Below are positions 44,253 to 55,854 of a stretch of DNA of 64,000 bases, in pieces. Source of the stretch: Topomyia yanbarensis (taxonomy: Eukaryota > Arthropoda > Insecta > Diptera > Culicidae); assembly GCF_030247195.1 (NCBI RefSeq), contig NC_080671.1:95243870-95307869 (forward strand). The letters are read 5' to 3'. The notes under the pieces are model-generated. The model was not told the DNA's origin, did not search any database, and was given only the letters and a program-made list of their open reading frames with translations. Positions within the stretch are counted from its first letter, which is position 1. Each line of letters opens with the position of its first letter. The translations under genes were made by a program, and so were the position numbers.

Positions 44253-46411
44253 AGCTTGAGCTTGAGCTTGTGCGACCACCCCTGGCTACTACTCCGTTAT
44301 CGATCTGGACTAGCTGAAGTTGTACAGAGAATAAGTAGATAATTTATGCTTGGGAGTAGCGAAAAATCTTTCAATGTGCAACTCCTGGTAATCCTAAAGT
44401 GTTTATTGATCAATCCCGCGCCCGCCAGGCCCGAACGTAGATCGCGGAAGGAAAGACAAGGAGCGGTTAGTCCGATACTTGCTTTTGCTAGAGGTCGTAT
44501 ACAGGGTGTTTGGTTCATGGTTAAGAACCTCTCGAGGGATGATTGACTGTCATATTTGGAGAAAAAAATCGTTCTACACATACTATGAAATCTCAACCGT
44601 TACTAAGTTATTGAACTTTTTGTGTTAAAAACTTAGTTGTCTTAAAATAGCTCTAACTCAAAAAATATACTTTGTATTTCAAATCATTTAGATCCATTGG
44701 ATAGGTGAAAAAATTTTCCACTGAAAAATGTCCTCAAATGTTCAGCTAATGAGGTTAAATAATCTTTTCACAGTAATTTATTTAAAATTTAACAATTTTG
44801 ATCGATTTTTCGTTCACTTCGCGAAAATCTTAATATTTAACATCACTATTTTAATAATTCAAATTGTTAGTCTTGAAAAGTTGTATAATTTTCGTTGACA
44901 TGATACACTTATCTTGTCTTGTTTTTTTCATGTGCTAGGGTTATTGAACTTGGATATTTTTATCTCATATTCACTAATACTAGCTCTTATTGAAAAAGTA
45001 TGGCACTTATTGTACCTTTTCTTATTTTTATTCGAAAGCCAGGAAAATTTTGCAGAGAAAAATGTATTAATACCTTTCAGTTAAGTGAATTTAGTATTCT
45101 TTTAGAAGTTAATTAGTTTAAAGTTAGTGTTATTATTTGCATTTTCGTTATTTTCTTAAAATAGTAAATAATAAACTTCACCATTATTATCATGGAATGA
45201 ATGCATCTCAGCAAGTTCCACAATTCTTCCTTTGACTCCATTCAATTATCTCTTTTAGTTTCGAAGCAAAATCGTTTTTATCTTCTCGTTTCATATGCAA
45301 AAACAACGATTTCGAACCCACTGCATTTGTGATGAGGCCATGCTGTGTTAACTATTAAATTGCAGCGAAATGAAAAGCAATAGGGATAAAGTGTCAAATA
45401 ACAAGTTGTAGAGAATATTAAGGGGTACCAAATGAACAATAGTTACGATAAATTTAGTTGATTAATAATTAGAATAATTACAAAAATCACCAAAAAAACG
45501 CAAATTTTGAGTTATACTACTAGAAAAAAGTCATGTAGTACACTTAACTAAAAGATATCTGTACATACATCGAAAGGAAATTTTCTCAGTTTTCCAATGA
45601 AGCCCTGATAATAGCGATATAAAGCATATTTTTTAGATTAGAGTCTTTTAAAAACTTGCAAGTCAATTACAGGAAAAGCTTAGAAGTCAAATTACAAGGA
45701 AACGAGAAGAGATAGGAATGTTATGTTGAGGAACAAATTATGAATCGTCCTCAAACCTAACTTTTAGATAATAGATATTGCTATAATCATAATTTATTAT
45801 TTTGAGAAAATTAACAAAAACCTCATCAAAAACACTAACTTTTAACTATTTTACAACTAAAAGGTAATTAAAACTAATTATCTGAAAGATATGAGAACAT
45901 TATTCAATAGAAAATTTTCTCACCTTTCCAATGGCACTAAATGATTTAGAATACGAGGTGTACTTTTTGAGTTAGAGGTGTTTTAAGAAAAACAAGTGTT
46001 TTACACAAAAAGTTCAATAACTTTGTAACGGTTGAGATTTGATGGTATGTGTAGAACGATTTTTTGCTCCAAATATGACAGTAAATCACCCCTCGAGAGC
46101 TTCTTACTCATGAACCAAACACCCTGTATACTACTGCGCACACCACAAGTAACACAGTAGGAGGATATTTTTGCTAGTAAGAGTATAGAAGTTGGATCAC
46201 TTCTTCTTTACCGACGCCAGAGAGGTGACTTCACTATCTGGACTACATATCGATCCACCAAACTCGTAGACCGGGGATCAACAGCTGTACTTCCCTGACC
46301 ACAGATTTTTTCACCTCAGAAAAATCTCAATGACCTCGGCTGGCATTGAACCCAGGCCAACTGGAATGAGTGGCGATCACGTTTACCACTCAACCACCGG
46401 CACCGTCTAGA
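44253..46411 (-). mobile_element. tRNA-derived SINE with 21-bp target duplication, split by a TIR element
   Basis: The minus strand begins at 46411 with a tRNA-like head: A box TGGTTGAGTGG (46396-46386) and B box GGTTCAATGCC (46352-46342). The body continues to 46129, resumes at 44499 after the inserted element, and ends in a (CAAGCT)3 tail at 44253-44270. GAATGATCCATCAGTGATAC plus one more base flanks both ends (44232-44252, 46412-46432), an intact 21-bp duplication. Without the insertion the SINE is about 530 bp, long for this class. The A and B boxes are the internal RNA polymerase III promoter. I do not assign a published family name. Confidence 0.85.
44502..46126 (-). mobile_element. CAGGGTGTTTGG element, 1625 bp (copy 2), nested in the SINE
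   Basis: Same ends as the 31-kb copy (CAGGGTGTTTGGTTCATGG and inverse), flanked by TA (44500-44501, 46127-46128). Interior blocks such as AACGATTTCGAACCCACT and CATGCTGTGTTAACTATTAA match the 31-kb copy in inverse orientation. It is longer inside (about 355 bp), with no transposase-like frame. It inserted after the SINE, whose halves join cleanly across it. Confidence 0.9.
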
Positions 46412-46793
46412 GAATGATCCATCAGTGATACGTGTAAGAAATGTCTCGTCTCACTTTTGGAGAGTTAAGTGGGTTTTTTAGATTTCGAGTTTTTGAATTT
46501 TTGAATTCTGTGAAATTGAACATTTTTCAATCGGAAATTTTACGATGTATGGAAAAATACCACATACCAATAGTTGCGTTTCCGAATGAACTCACCGGAA
46601 AAAATTATAATCGTTGTTTTGTTATTTGTGCTTTGTATTCTGCAAATGTTATAAGCAATTTTTTTAATGTCCGACCATTTCTTTTTTCCGAAAACATTTA
46701 TAATTATATTGAAAAGATTGGGTAAAAATTTCGGAAGAGACTTCGGAGTATTTTACGAGATATTTCAATTATAGCCGGCTAGGAAATGTAGTG

Positions 46794-46817
46794 AAAAATT
46801 GCCTTAAGGCAATTTTT
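46794..46817. repeat. Perfect 24-bp palindrome
   Basis: AAAAATTGCCTT followed directly by its exact inverse complement. No gene is adjacent; it may be a protein-binding site or the centre of an eroded foldback. Confidence 0.85.
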
Positions 46818-48740
46818 ATAACTGTTATATCTCGCAACGTAGTTCGAGATCCATTCCAAAATTTTAACACAATCCTTTCAATATGACTATTAACATTTAA
46901 ATAAAAACATAAGCAAAAAAATGGTTAAGCTGTAAAAAATCACTTTGTTTATAATAACAGCAGAATACATAAATTATGTATTCTGCATGAAAGCAATTAT
47001 GTGAAAAAAATCCCCTAAAGGCATGATTCGAACTTATAACCCTTGGGACTCCGGCTCAATGCGTGGCAATTATTTTTAGCTAAGAATTGCATAAAAAATG
47101 GAATGAATTAAAATTTTGGTTGCGAATCTGACGTGACGTTAAATAACCCAAGTAAAAGACTGTGACTGAACTAAAAAAATGTATTGAAAAAACCTCATTT
47201 TACAACGTTGTTAACGCACTTACTGCTAAAAAAGCCGAACAATCGAGTAGTTCATTAAAAAGTGACTTGAATATTTAAAATTTCATATTTTAATCACCGT
47301 AATGGTTCCTCCTGTGCAGAAACGCCTTCCGAATAAGTACGTACATACTTCAATTTTTTGTTTCAGGCAAAAATTACGGGCAGAATCTTGCGCAGAGTTT
47401 GAGTTGTCCGCGGCGAGCTGCTGCGCAAGATTGTTTATAAATCCTTTTTTGTTGAATAATCACTTGTTTAAAAATACGCAAAATATTATTTTTTCTCCTG
47501 CTGTTTTTATGTTAAAAATCCTGAGAAACACTTTTATGAGCCACTAATGAGGAGATGCCCTTAAGTCACAACTGTGGTTAGTTTCGCGTCCTTGTGTGTT
47601 ATCACGCGATTTTTACAGCATTATGACAAAATTTGTACTGACAGTGCTGAACGCAAACCACTAACTGCTGAATTCTTCATATATTTATATCTAAGAACGA
47701 TAACAAGCTAGGGTAGACCAAACAAATCTTTCGAAAGCTAAACTTATGATGCCACGGCACAAATTTCCTACACAGAAGATGACGAATTATTTTAATTAAC
47801 ACAATTCCCAGCGATGCCGGAGGGAACAAGAAAATTTTGGCAAATGAGTTTCAGCAATAAATTACGGGGCCAAACTCAATAAGAGAGGGTAAATTTGAGT
47901 AAACAAATTGAAAATTCGGTTTCTTCTGGTGCAAATTTACCTCGCCTTCCTTGACTGCTGTACCAGCAGCACTGCAGGGACTCGTTGAAACACGATTTGC
48001 TGATGTTTTTGAAATGTATGCAAATTATTAGACCTGTGGGAGGGCACGCCATACGAATGTGAACCGTCGAAGAACAACTGTAGTTGCAACTATTACCACA
48101 AACGTTATGAATTATGCAATCCTTTAACTTTCGGTTTGTTTGGGCAATCCAGTCGTTTCCGAGCAGAGTCTAACCCTGTAGGAAACAAAATAAGCGATTC
48201 TGTTGCGTAATTTGCGAAAATCGTACGTCAGGTTCTGCACTTACCAAAACCGCACAAACTTTTCACAGAAAATTGCTGTAAGCGCCACTTATGGCACTTT
48301 TGTTTTTGACGGTGTAATCGGCGCTACACTCATTTAAACATGGGTGTAATCAGCCTGTCTCTTTTTTCGCACAACACCTGTATAGCCCCAGGTAAAAACG
48401 AATATGCTGCTAGTTTTGCAATGCAAATTAAAATTTTCACCAACAGCTAATGGAGTGCGAGGGGTCTACCGCAGTGATTTAATCACCCTTGTTGGTTTTC
48501 AGAATGCGCAAATAATTTAAAAAAAGGTCAAGATAGGCTCACTCCGAAAGATGTTAAATTTGGGCTCATTGGGTTATAGCGGTAGCCGGCGCCTAACATC
48601 GGTAGCTAATTTTCCCCTTCCTAAGTAAGGCTAATGTTCGCAGTTACCTGCTGTATCGCACTTTCAGCTACAGGTCTTAAATATGGATATAGCCCCTGTT
48701 TCATGGCAGCATAAATATGCATGGCTTTCCGTTTTGACCT

Positions 48741-49169
48741 TTGATGTCAGCTTTTAGATGGCAGCCAAAAAGAATATTTGGCAATAACCTTACCTCCTAT
48801 AGCAACGCAAAGGATCACGGTGCCAAAATGATGGCCTTTTTTTCCTTTCCCAACTCATTCAAACTGCCGGATCAACAGGCTGCTAGATACTTACTCTTTT
48901 TATTTCAAGCGCTAAAACAGATTACCATCGGGCCCGTTCAACCCCAACCGAGCGATGATTTATCGCTTATGGACACGGGCTTTCAGTTCGTTCGCTCTCG
49001 ATTAGCAGGTTCACTAATGGTCCTTGGAGCGTATCTGCGGTCTCTAATCAGTAATCAATTATGTGTGTGTATAGTTTCTCCCGAGATTGTGGCGCGGGAA
49101 TATCCTCATCTAAAAGTCATGTGCGTTATTGGTCAGCTCGGTCGCGGAAGCTATCGTCAAATCCACTGA
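48741..49169 (+). CDS. Unrecognised 142-codon open frame
   Basis: The plus-strand frame starts MMSAFRWQPKRIFG and ends GRGSYRQIH with TGA. Composition is balanced, with two hydrophobic segments (ARYLLFLFQAL and SLMVLGAYLRSLI), and the local DNA is less AT-rich than the window average. I recognise no family, and no splice or promoter signals stand out. It may be a chance frame, an unrecognised repeat protein or a small gene. Confidence 0.2.
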   Translation: MMSAFRWQPKRIFGNNLTSYSNAKDHGAKMMAFFSFPNSFKLPDQQAARYLLFLFQALKQITIGPVQPQPSDDLSLMDTGFQFVRSRLAGSLMVLGAYLRSLISNQLCVCIVSPEIVAREYPHLKVMCVIGQLGRGSYRQIH

Positions 49170-50699
49170 TTATAACCGCGGAATTGCCATGTGGTTATGA
49201 ATAGTTTATGTGTCGCCCCGCACCAGGGAGCCTTCAGGCTTCGATTGTGCCGTCCCGGGTGAGGTTTATTTTGATTATGTTTTAATTAAATTCGTGAGAA
49301 AATACATACCGCATTAATCGAGTTCGGTGACAGAATTGTTGAGAGGTTGTCAACGCTGAATAGTTGGTATTGTGGAAAAGGATTTGCCCTGATAGGTTCG
49401 TGCACATTCTAACAAAAAAAACTGCGCTTATTTTCCTTAGGGGACTAAATTGGGGTAGACCCCCGAATTTATGCATTTGGCGTGTTGAACTGTCTTCGTC
49501 AGTAGCAGTTGCGTCAGATGACTGGGTCGCTAGCTAGGTTAATTCCAAAAATGACACTTCCGTGTACGGTTAAAATAATTAGCCGGCACCGATGTCCCGG
49601 TGGTACAGAAGTTTTGATTTTTTACTTCTTTTTTCACCACTTTTGCCCATGCTGCTGGTCAAATTCACAGGCTGATTTCTGACCCTTAAAATAGCATCCC
49701 AGGAATTTTTTTCAGTATTCAGTTTTAATACATATATACATTTTGATTTGGCAGTTTAGGGAGTTCCTCCTTTCTTAATGCCATCTATAAATTATGACGA
49801 TACCATAGTTCCATATCAACATTAGAATAGGACTAATAAGATTTGTAAACAAACTTTTGTTTTGCTGATTTCTCTTAATTTGTTATATTTTAAACCCAGA
49901 AGACATTTGAAATTGATTCTCCCAAGGGTAAAGATGTTGATTCATGTGTATCTTTCATGAAATTCTACTCGACAGCGGAGTAATGAGCGAAATAAGTTTG
50001 TTTATAAAAATCTCATTAGCCCTTTTGAAGAATTGATATTGAGTTGTATACATTCTTACCCACCCACCAAATCATGTCAAAAATTAAGGGGGCCCCTGTG
50101 GGACCTATCAGAATATATTGGCTTAAATGACACGTTCCCCGTATGTAGAAACGTTGTTCAGACCTTCAGTGATGTACAGTTCTTCCTATTGTTGATTGAG
50201 ATAAAAAAACACGATCTTCCGACCACAGTTGCAGATTCCCTGCCAGATCATCAGCTTACCGACAAACTTGATCGCAAAACCAAACTTCTGTCCCGGAAAC
50301 AGTTTGAAGCTCAATTTGACAGACGTTTCATCGTGCATAAGGATACATCAAAGTTCTAGTGTAAGGAAGATTTTTAGACCACCTGACATTGTTTAAAAAA
50401 AAAATCAACTAAAGATTATAATAAATGAAATATTACAAATATAACACAGAAATTACTTGAAAAGCATACTCTAATTTATTCTGAATGAAATGGTAAGATA
50501 AGTTGCAACGATTTGAAATGTTTTTTCACACTTCAGTTGAACTCGTCTAAAGCAATAGAAGGTAGCATGGTTGAAACCATTTTTGGAGAGTTATTATAGG
50601 TATTTTCAGAACGATCGATATCGAATTGATTAAAAAATCTCTAAAAACGTATACGCAGAGTTTGTCGAGAAACGTTGAAATCGAATGCTGAAGCTACCT

Positions 50700-51430
50700 G
50701 GTTAAAAATTCGTTGCAGACCAGTGATGGCTCCATGAAAAAGATATTACCGAGCACTTCTTCGGGTTTACATACATGCGGTTCGTGTTGCACCAATCAGC
50801 AAAGACTTGATGCTGCTGTTGGAGAACTATGCAATATTCAATTAAACAAATTAGGCAAAAAATCTTAAGATCATCTGCGAAGAATAATCGTGTAGTCTTC
50901 AGAATCAGATGAACATCATTGAAGTATATCAGAAACATCAACGGTCCCAAGTGGCTTCCTTGAGGTAATCCAGACGTAGAAGTGAATTTAGGGGCCTGCC
51001 ATTCTCCTACGAAAACCGCTATCTCTCGGTCAGTGAGGTAGGATCGAAATCACTGCAAAATACTACCATTTATTCCAAATCTCTCCATTTTTGCTATTGC
51101 GATATCGTGGTTTAGCTTGTCAAAAGCGGCAGATAAGTCGGTGTACACAACGTCGGTTTGAGCGCGATGTTCCATACTCTCTGTTATGAAGGATGCTAAA
51201 CGTAATAGGTTAGACGCTATTGATCGTCCAGACGTGTTGATCGTCACTTAGGTACTGCTTTACAGTGAGCCTGGAGAGGTTCTATAATCACAAGCTCAAA
51301 CAACTTCGAGACAGCACTCAATGAAGTTATTGCACGGTAGTTATTGACGTCTCGCTTATTGTCCTTTTTATGGACTGGGAACATGTTCGCCGATTTCCAG
51401 CAAGATACAAAATGTGAGTATTCTTTGAAG
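50700..51430 (-). pseudogene. LINE reverse transcriptase fragment (CR1/Jockey group)
   Basis: The minus strand reads CWKSANMFPVHKKDNKRDVN, NYRAITSLSAVSKLFE, then GRSIASNLLRLASF, VVYTDLSAAFDKLNHDI, GPLMFLIYFNDVHL and the catalytic FFADDLKIF box (about 50875). LSAAFDKLNH and FADD carry the catalytic Asp residues. Frameshifts separate the blocks (near 51250 and 50995). It starts abruptly at 51430 and fades after 50700, so both ends are missing. Different from the 8-13 kb LINE. Confidence 0.85.
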
Positions 51431-51439
51431 GGTAGTTAC

Positions 51440-51905
51440 GGAAACCGATGAGTGACGTCAGTTTGAAATTCAAGATGGCGACCTCCGGTTTGACAAACTT
51501 GTCCAAAACCATAACAGCATCTCTATTTTTGAAACGGACGTGACAACTAGATGACCGAAATCGACAAGTGACGTCATTTTGGAATCCAAGATGGCGACTT
51601 CCGATCGCGCAAAATTCACTAAAATCGTTACAGGTAAAAAGTTAACGGAACCCCGGGTATTTTTGGGACGGGTTTGTCCATTAGATAGTAATTATTCCCC
51701 ATTTCGAATTTTCAAGTTGTGTTGTAGATTGACTTGCGCGTTCCGGACACTACTCAGCTAGATTAAAAATACCCATATTGTCAGGTCCATAGAAAGTTTT
51801 GTTCTACCAGATGACGCCATCCAAGATTGTAAGATGATATAAAAAATCGCTTTCTGGCATTATTGCTCAACCGGAAGTCGCCAGCTCATACATCAAAATG
51901 TATTT
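51440..51905. repeat. Diverged copies of the CGGAAGTCGCCATCTTGG repeat
   Basis: Several degenerate units (AAGATGGCGACTTCCG-type at 51470-51605; CCGGAAGTCGCCAGC near 51880) related to the tandem array at 52470-53260, here in mixed spacing. Confidence 0.6.
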
Positions 51906-52289
51906 AAAGCATCGATTTCTGGTATTTACTCGTTAACTTTCTTCTGAAAATGTCCAATTTGTTTGTTTTATAGAGAATGGTTGGTATATAGTAAAGACAC
52001 GACTTTATCAGCCTCCGCTTTTGTCGACACCGATGGGCTCTGGCAAACGAACCAAGTGAAGTTTGAGTACATCAATGCTTCCTTGGGCATATTTTTTTTT
52101 ACCTTAAAGTTTCAAAAACAAGCGCATTTTTTATCTGTCGCTGGAAATTCATCACTGATTTTATCAGTCCCTGATTCCATGATATTGATTCATGAAACTT
52201 GATAATTGGTAGTCTGATTGGCTCTAGCAGACAAACCAAGTTGAATTCGAGTAAATTCTTTCTTACGCATATTTTTCATATCTTAGGGT

Positions 52290-52377
52290 CGATTTCTTCA
52301 CCCTCGCTTACTTTTTAAACTAAGTTCACCAGTACGTTTAAACCTGGCTTAAGCGTTAGGCGAGGGTGAAGAAATCG
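52290..52377. mobile_element. 88-bp mini-MITE with perfect 18-bp TIRs
   Basis: CGATTTCTTCACCCTCGC at 52290-52307 and its exact inverse at 52360-52377, with GTTTAAAC-type inner similarity. It lies between two blocks of the 120-bp repeat and is non-coding. Confidence 0.8.
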
Positions 52378-52469
52378 GCTTTTAGAGATCCAAAATATGT
52401 ACAAACAAAAATGCTATTTTTTAAAATTAATAATTTAAGAGCTTTGGGTTAGTAAAAAGAAAGGAAAAT

Positions 52470-53260
52470 ATGTGTCTCATAAACCGGAAGCAGCCATTTT
52501 TGATTTAAAAGTGGACTAAAACATCGATTTCTGTTATCTACTAGTCAATCCCATTCCGAAAAAGAACCCATATTGTTGCGGTCATAGAGAGTTTTCTAAA
52601 CCGCAGATGCCATCTTAAATTTCGAAATGGCCTAAAACATCGATTTCTATCACCTACTTATCAATCCCATCCCAAAAATATCCATATTGTTAAGGTTATC
52701 GCACACTAAACCGGAAGTCGCTATCTCAAATTTCAAAATGGCCTAGAATATCGATTTCCGTCAGTGACTCGCCAATCCCCCCCGAAAATACCACTACTAT
52801 TGAGCGTATAGAATGTTTTCTGAACCAGAAGGCGCCATCTTGAATTTCAAAATGACCTAAAAAATTTCCGTCATCCAATCGTCATTCCCATTCTGAAAAT
52901 TCCCATATGGTTGAGTTTATAAAAAGTGTTCTAGACCGGAAGTCGCCATCTTGGATTTCAAAATAGCCCAAACATATAATTTCCGTCAACTACTTGTTAA
53001 TCCATTCCAAAAAATACCCATCTTGTCGAGTATATAGATAGTTTTCTAAACTGTAAGTCGCTATCTTGGATTTCAAAATGGCCAAAAACATCGATTTCCG
53101 GCATCGACTCGTCAATCCCATTCCGAAAATACCCATACTGTTGAGGTTATGAAGAGTTGTCTTAACCGAAAGTCGCCATCTTGGATTTTAAAACTAGCTC
53201 AAAATATTATTTTCGTCATCTACTCGGCAATCTTATTTCGTAAATATTCAACTATTATTA
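52470..53260 (+). repeat. ~120-bp diverged tandem repeat (about 7 units)
   Basis: Each unit has CCGGAAGTCGCCATCTTGG, ATTTCAAAATGGCC, ATCGATTTCCGTCA, CTCGTCAATCCCATTCC and AAAATACCCATATTGTTGAG in that order. Units differ by substitutions and small indels. No coding frame persists. It is a satellite-like array. Confidence 0.85.
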
Positions 53261-53444
53261 GTAATAGTAAGCTACAAATATTTTAAATTGTGTGGAACTT
53301 CATACAGTACTGTTTGTATTCAAACTTTTTTTTTACAAACTGGGTTCTTGAAAAAAGAGTTTGTTTTTTTCGAATTTAGTAAATTTATGAGTAAGACGGT
53401 TCTGCGACCGTGATTCGGAAACAACATTGTTTCAGTGGGTAAAT

Positions 53445-54021
53445 GCCATTTGGCCGATCGCCATTTGGCCGATCGCCATTTGGCCGATCGCCATTCGGTC
53501 GATCGCCATTTTACCGAATGCCATTTGACCGAATGCCATTTGGCCGATCGCCATTTGGCCGATCGCCATTTGGACGATCGCCATTTGGCCGATCGCCATT
53601 TGGCCGATCGCCAACTGGCCGATCGTCATTTAACCGATTGCCATTCGGTCGATCGCCATTTTACCGATTGCCATTTGACCGAATGCCATTTGGCCGATCG
53701 CCATTTGGCCGATCGCCATTTGGCCGATCGCCATTTGGCCGATCGCCATTTGGCCGATCGCCATTTGGCCGATCGCCATCTGGCCGATCGTCATTTGACC
53801 GATTGCCATTCGGTCGATCGCCATTTTACGGAATGCTATTTGACCGAATGCCATTTAACCGAATGCCATTTGACTGAATGCCATTTAATCGAATTTAATC
53901 GGATGGACAAATACTATTCAGCCGAGTGTCATTTGACCAAATGCCCTTTGGCCGAATGACACATAGTAGAATGTCATTTGGCCGAAAGCCATTTGTCCGA
54001 TCATCATTTGGCGGATCGCCA
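53445..54021 (+). repeat. 15-bp minisatellite GCCATTTGGCCGATC
   Basis: About 35-38 head-to-tail units with variants (GCCATTTGACCGAAT, GCCATTCGGTCGATC), degenerating toward 54021. Unit length is a multiple of three and most units lack stops, so several frames on both strands stay open for 60-174 codons (HLADR, FGRSP and IGQMA repeats). These are artefacts of the array. Confidence 0.95.
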
Positions 54022-54220
54022 GACAATTATTTAACCGAATAACCGTTATTTCTATATCTTTCATCAAAAGATATCTACAAAAAATAGTGTAATATTTGTG
54101 GTCCTTTATACACTTGGGTAGACTCTGTTTTCAGTTGTAAACAGTTGAATAGGCGGTTCGCATGCATACATTTCGGGTGCATGAGCGTCGTGCTATTATA
54201 TAGACATTTATCATCTTTAA

Positions 54221-54294
54221 ACTGCCAAATGGTGATCGGTCAAATAGCGATTCGCCTACTGTCAATCGCCCAAATGGTGATCGGCCAAATGGTA
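54221..54294 (-). repeat. Inverted outlier units of the 15-bp minisatellite
   Basis: GCCAAATGGTGATCGGTCAA and similar units read as the reverse complement of the main array, about 200 bp to its right. The arrangement is that of an inverted repeat with unequal arms. Confidence 0.8.
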
Positions 54295-54299
54295 TACAT

Positions 54300-54934
54300 C
54301 AGATTTCCTGCAACTTTGCTTTTGGCATCAAGGCAATATGGGGAACTATTTGAAAGCTACAAGAAAACAATGAACATATGATATACTATATAGTTGCATT
54401 ATTGGCATTGAAACCAGCAACTTGTGTGCGCTTATACTTGGTCCAGGGCTTCAGGAAATATTTACAATATATTTCAACAGTGACCATTATTTCAAGCAGT
54501 AATATTTGGCATCATATTTTCGTCAAAGTTATATTGCCCATGATCGCAAGTCAATCCCATAAAGATAGGAAATCGAAAAGAAAAGGGACAAATATGCGAA
54601 TATGGGTAGTAATACTAGTTGAACACTTTTTGGCGCACAATGATTTTTTTTCGTCAAAACGTGCGATAAATTATTCACGTGAAAACGGTAAACGTAGAGT
54701 AATGATATCTTCTGAACTGTTTTATGATGATAAAAGACCTTTATTTTGGTGATATAATTATAGTGATCAATTGTCCTTACGGGGGTACTTGCTAGAATTT
54801 TTTTAAGTGTGGAAAACAGGATAAAGTTTTCAGAAATGTTGAAGAACTTGTTTTTGCGAACATTTTTACTGAAGACAAAAAATCTTTTATGACATATTCA
54901 AAGTTATAGATTTTTTAAATGTAGAATACATTTA
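54300..54934. other. No supported gene
   Basis: A 124-codon frame at 54378-54752 (+) has no recognisable domain and lies next to the minisatellite. AT-rich. Confidence 0.35.
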
Positions 54935-55310
54935 AGCTTTCAATATAAGGGTCCCGTTTCAAAATATCGGCTGCGGCGCCGCGTCAGATTTTGAACGTTA
55001 ATAACTTTTATCATACTTAACAGAATGACTTGATTTTTAGACCAATTTGTTGAAAATATGTTCCTCTATGCAGTATTAAAATTTGAAGTATGTATAACAT
55101 GCACTAATAACAAAAAATTGTGTTTTGAAAAATCTTTCGAAAACGACTTGGAAAAGTGAAAATATTCAGCCCATCTCGCACAGAGCCGTCAATATGGTGG
55201 ACCAACCGAACAATAAAATAATGAAAAGTTTTATATAGGTCCACTACATGTTTGTTCCTATTATTATTCGTATTGTGTTGCTTGACGAGAGCAGTTGGTG
55301 GGGGAAAGAC
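54935..55310 (+). repeat. Flank of the histone-H3-associated duplicated repeat (copy 2)
   Basis: Matches 17330-17470 plus 18270-18480 in the same order (TCCCGTTTCAAAATATCGGC, GCGTCAGATTTTGAACGTTA, GCCGTCAATATGGTGGACCA). It lacks the 598-bp element present in copy 1. A decayed H3 gene follows directly. Confidence 0.8.
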
Positions 55311-55458
55311 GACATATTCCTTTGGTTAGGCCATTAGAAGCCGGACGGAAAGAAAAGGCTCATGCACGGCATGAGAACGAGCGAGAAAGCGATTGTAGTG
55401 CATATTAGAGCGATTATATAAATATCGGTCAGTCGGTTTTTCTCATCATTCGTTCACA
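55310..55458 (+). promoter_or_regulatory. Histone H3 promoter with TATA box
   Basis: TATATAAAT at 55415-55423 lies about 30 bp before an arthropod-type initiator TCATTC (55446-55451). The upstream GAACGAGCGAG..GTAGTGC block and GTCGGTTTTTCTCATCATTC are shared with the copies at 19.8 and 56.4 kb. It is placed immediately before the decayed H3. Confidence 0.65.
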
Positions 55459-55808
55459 ATCGTACTAGCAAGCAGTCAAGAAGTCCGGCGAAGGGAAAGC
55501 AGTTGGCAATTATCGCCGCTTGCGGAAGTGCCCCAGGTACTGGTTGCGTTAAGAAGCTCCATCGCTACCAACTACCGACCAGGAACTGTCGCCCTGCCAA
55601 AAATTAGCCGCAATTAAAGGCCAACGAAGCAACTAATCTGTAGGCGATCCTTCCAGCGTCTGGTTCGTGAGATTGTACAGGACTGCAAAGTCGAGCTACG
55701 CTTACAATTCTCAGCCGTAATGATGCCCCAAGAAGTCAGCAATGCCTACTTGATCGGTTTGTTCGAGGATACAAAACAGTGCACCAAGCGCGTAACTTTC
55801 ATACCAAA
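55459..55808 (+). pseudogene. Decayed histone H3 gene
   Basis: Broken frames show H3 along almost its whole length. They cover the KQ..RKS tail region, SAPGTGCVKKLHRY (H3 SAPATGGVKKPHRY) and RPGTVAL-like sequence. The histone fold follows at 55651-55770: [44 protein letters not shown], then KRVTFIPN. H3 packages DNA in nucleosomes; this copy cannot, having several frameshifts and stops and a missing start. The 3' end and stem-loop are absent: sequence changes at about 55830 into an inverted promoter-like block. Confidence 0.85.
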
Positions 55809-55854
55809 TACAACAAACTGGCTAAGAAATACGATACGAGAATTTAAATTATCC

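Larger units (their letters stand above)
46440..50695. other. Large stretch without a supported gene
   Basis: Open frames at 46441-46725, 47302-47547 and 50033-50359 (all +) show no recognisable domain. At 47030-47060 the minus strand carries a B-box-like GTTCGAATC, but no tRNA fold. The 47.6-49.6 kb part is less AT-rich. No mobile element ends were found apart from the palindrome at 46794. Confidence 0.35.

Noticed and set aside
47020..47075. Possible tRNA gene on the minus strand (B-box-like GTTCGAATC followed by a T run)
   Set aside because: The T-stem does not pair, and no acceptor stem or A box at proper spacing is visible. At most an old SINE or tRNA relic.
53432..53959. Overlapping 144-174 codon frames rich in HLADR or FGRSP, and minus-strand IGQMA frames
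   Set aside because: They are products of a 15-bp tandem repeat whose unit is a multiple of three and lacks stops; several frames are open at once.
53445..54021. CRISPR-like regular repeats
   Set aside because: Contiguous 15-bp units without unique spacers in a eukaryotic, repeat-rich context; a minisatellite.
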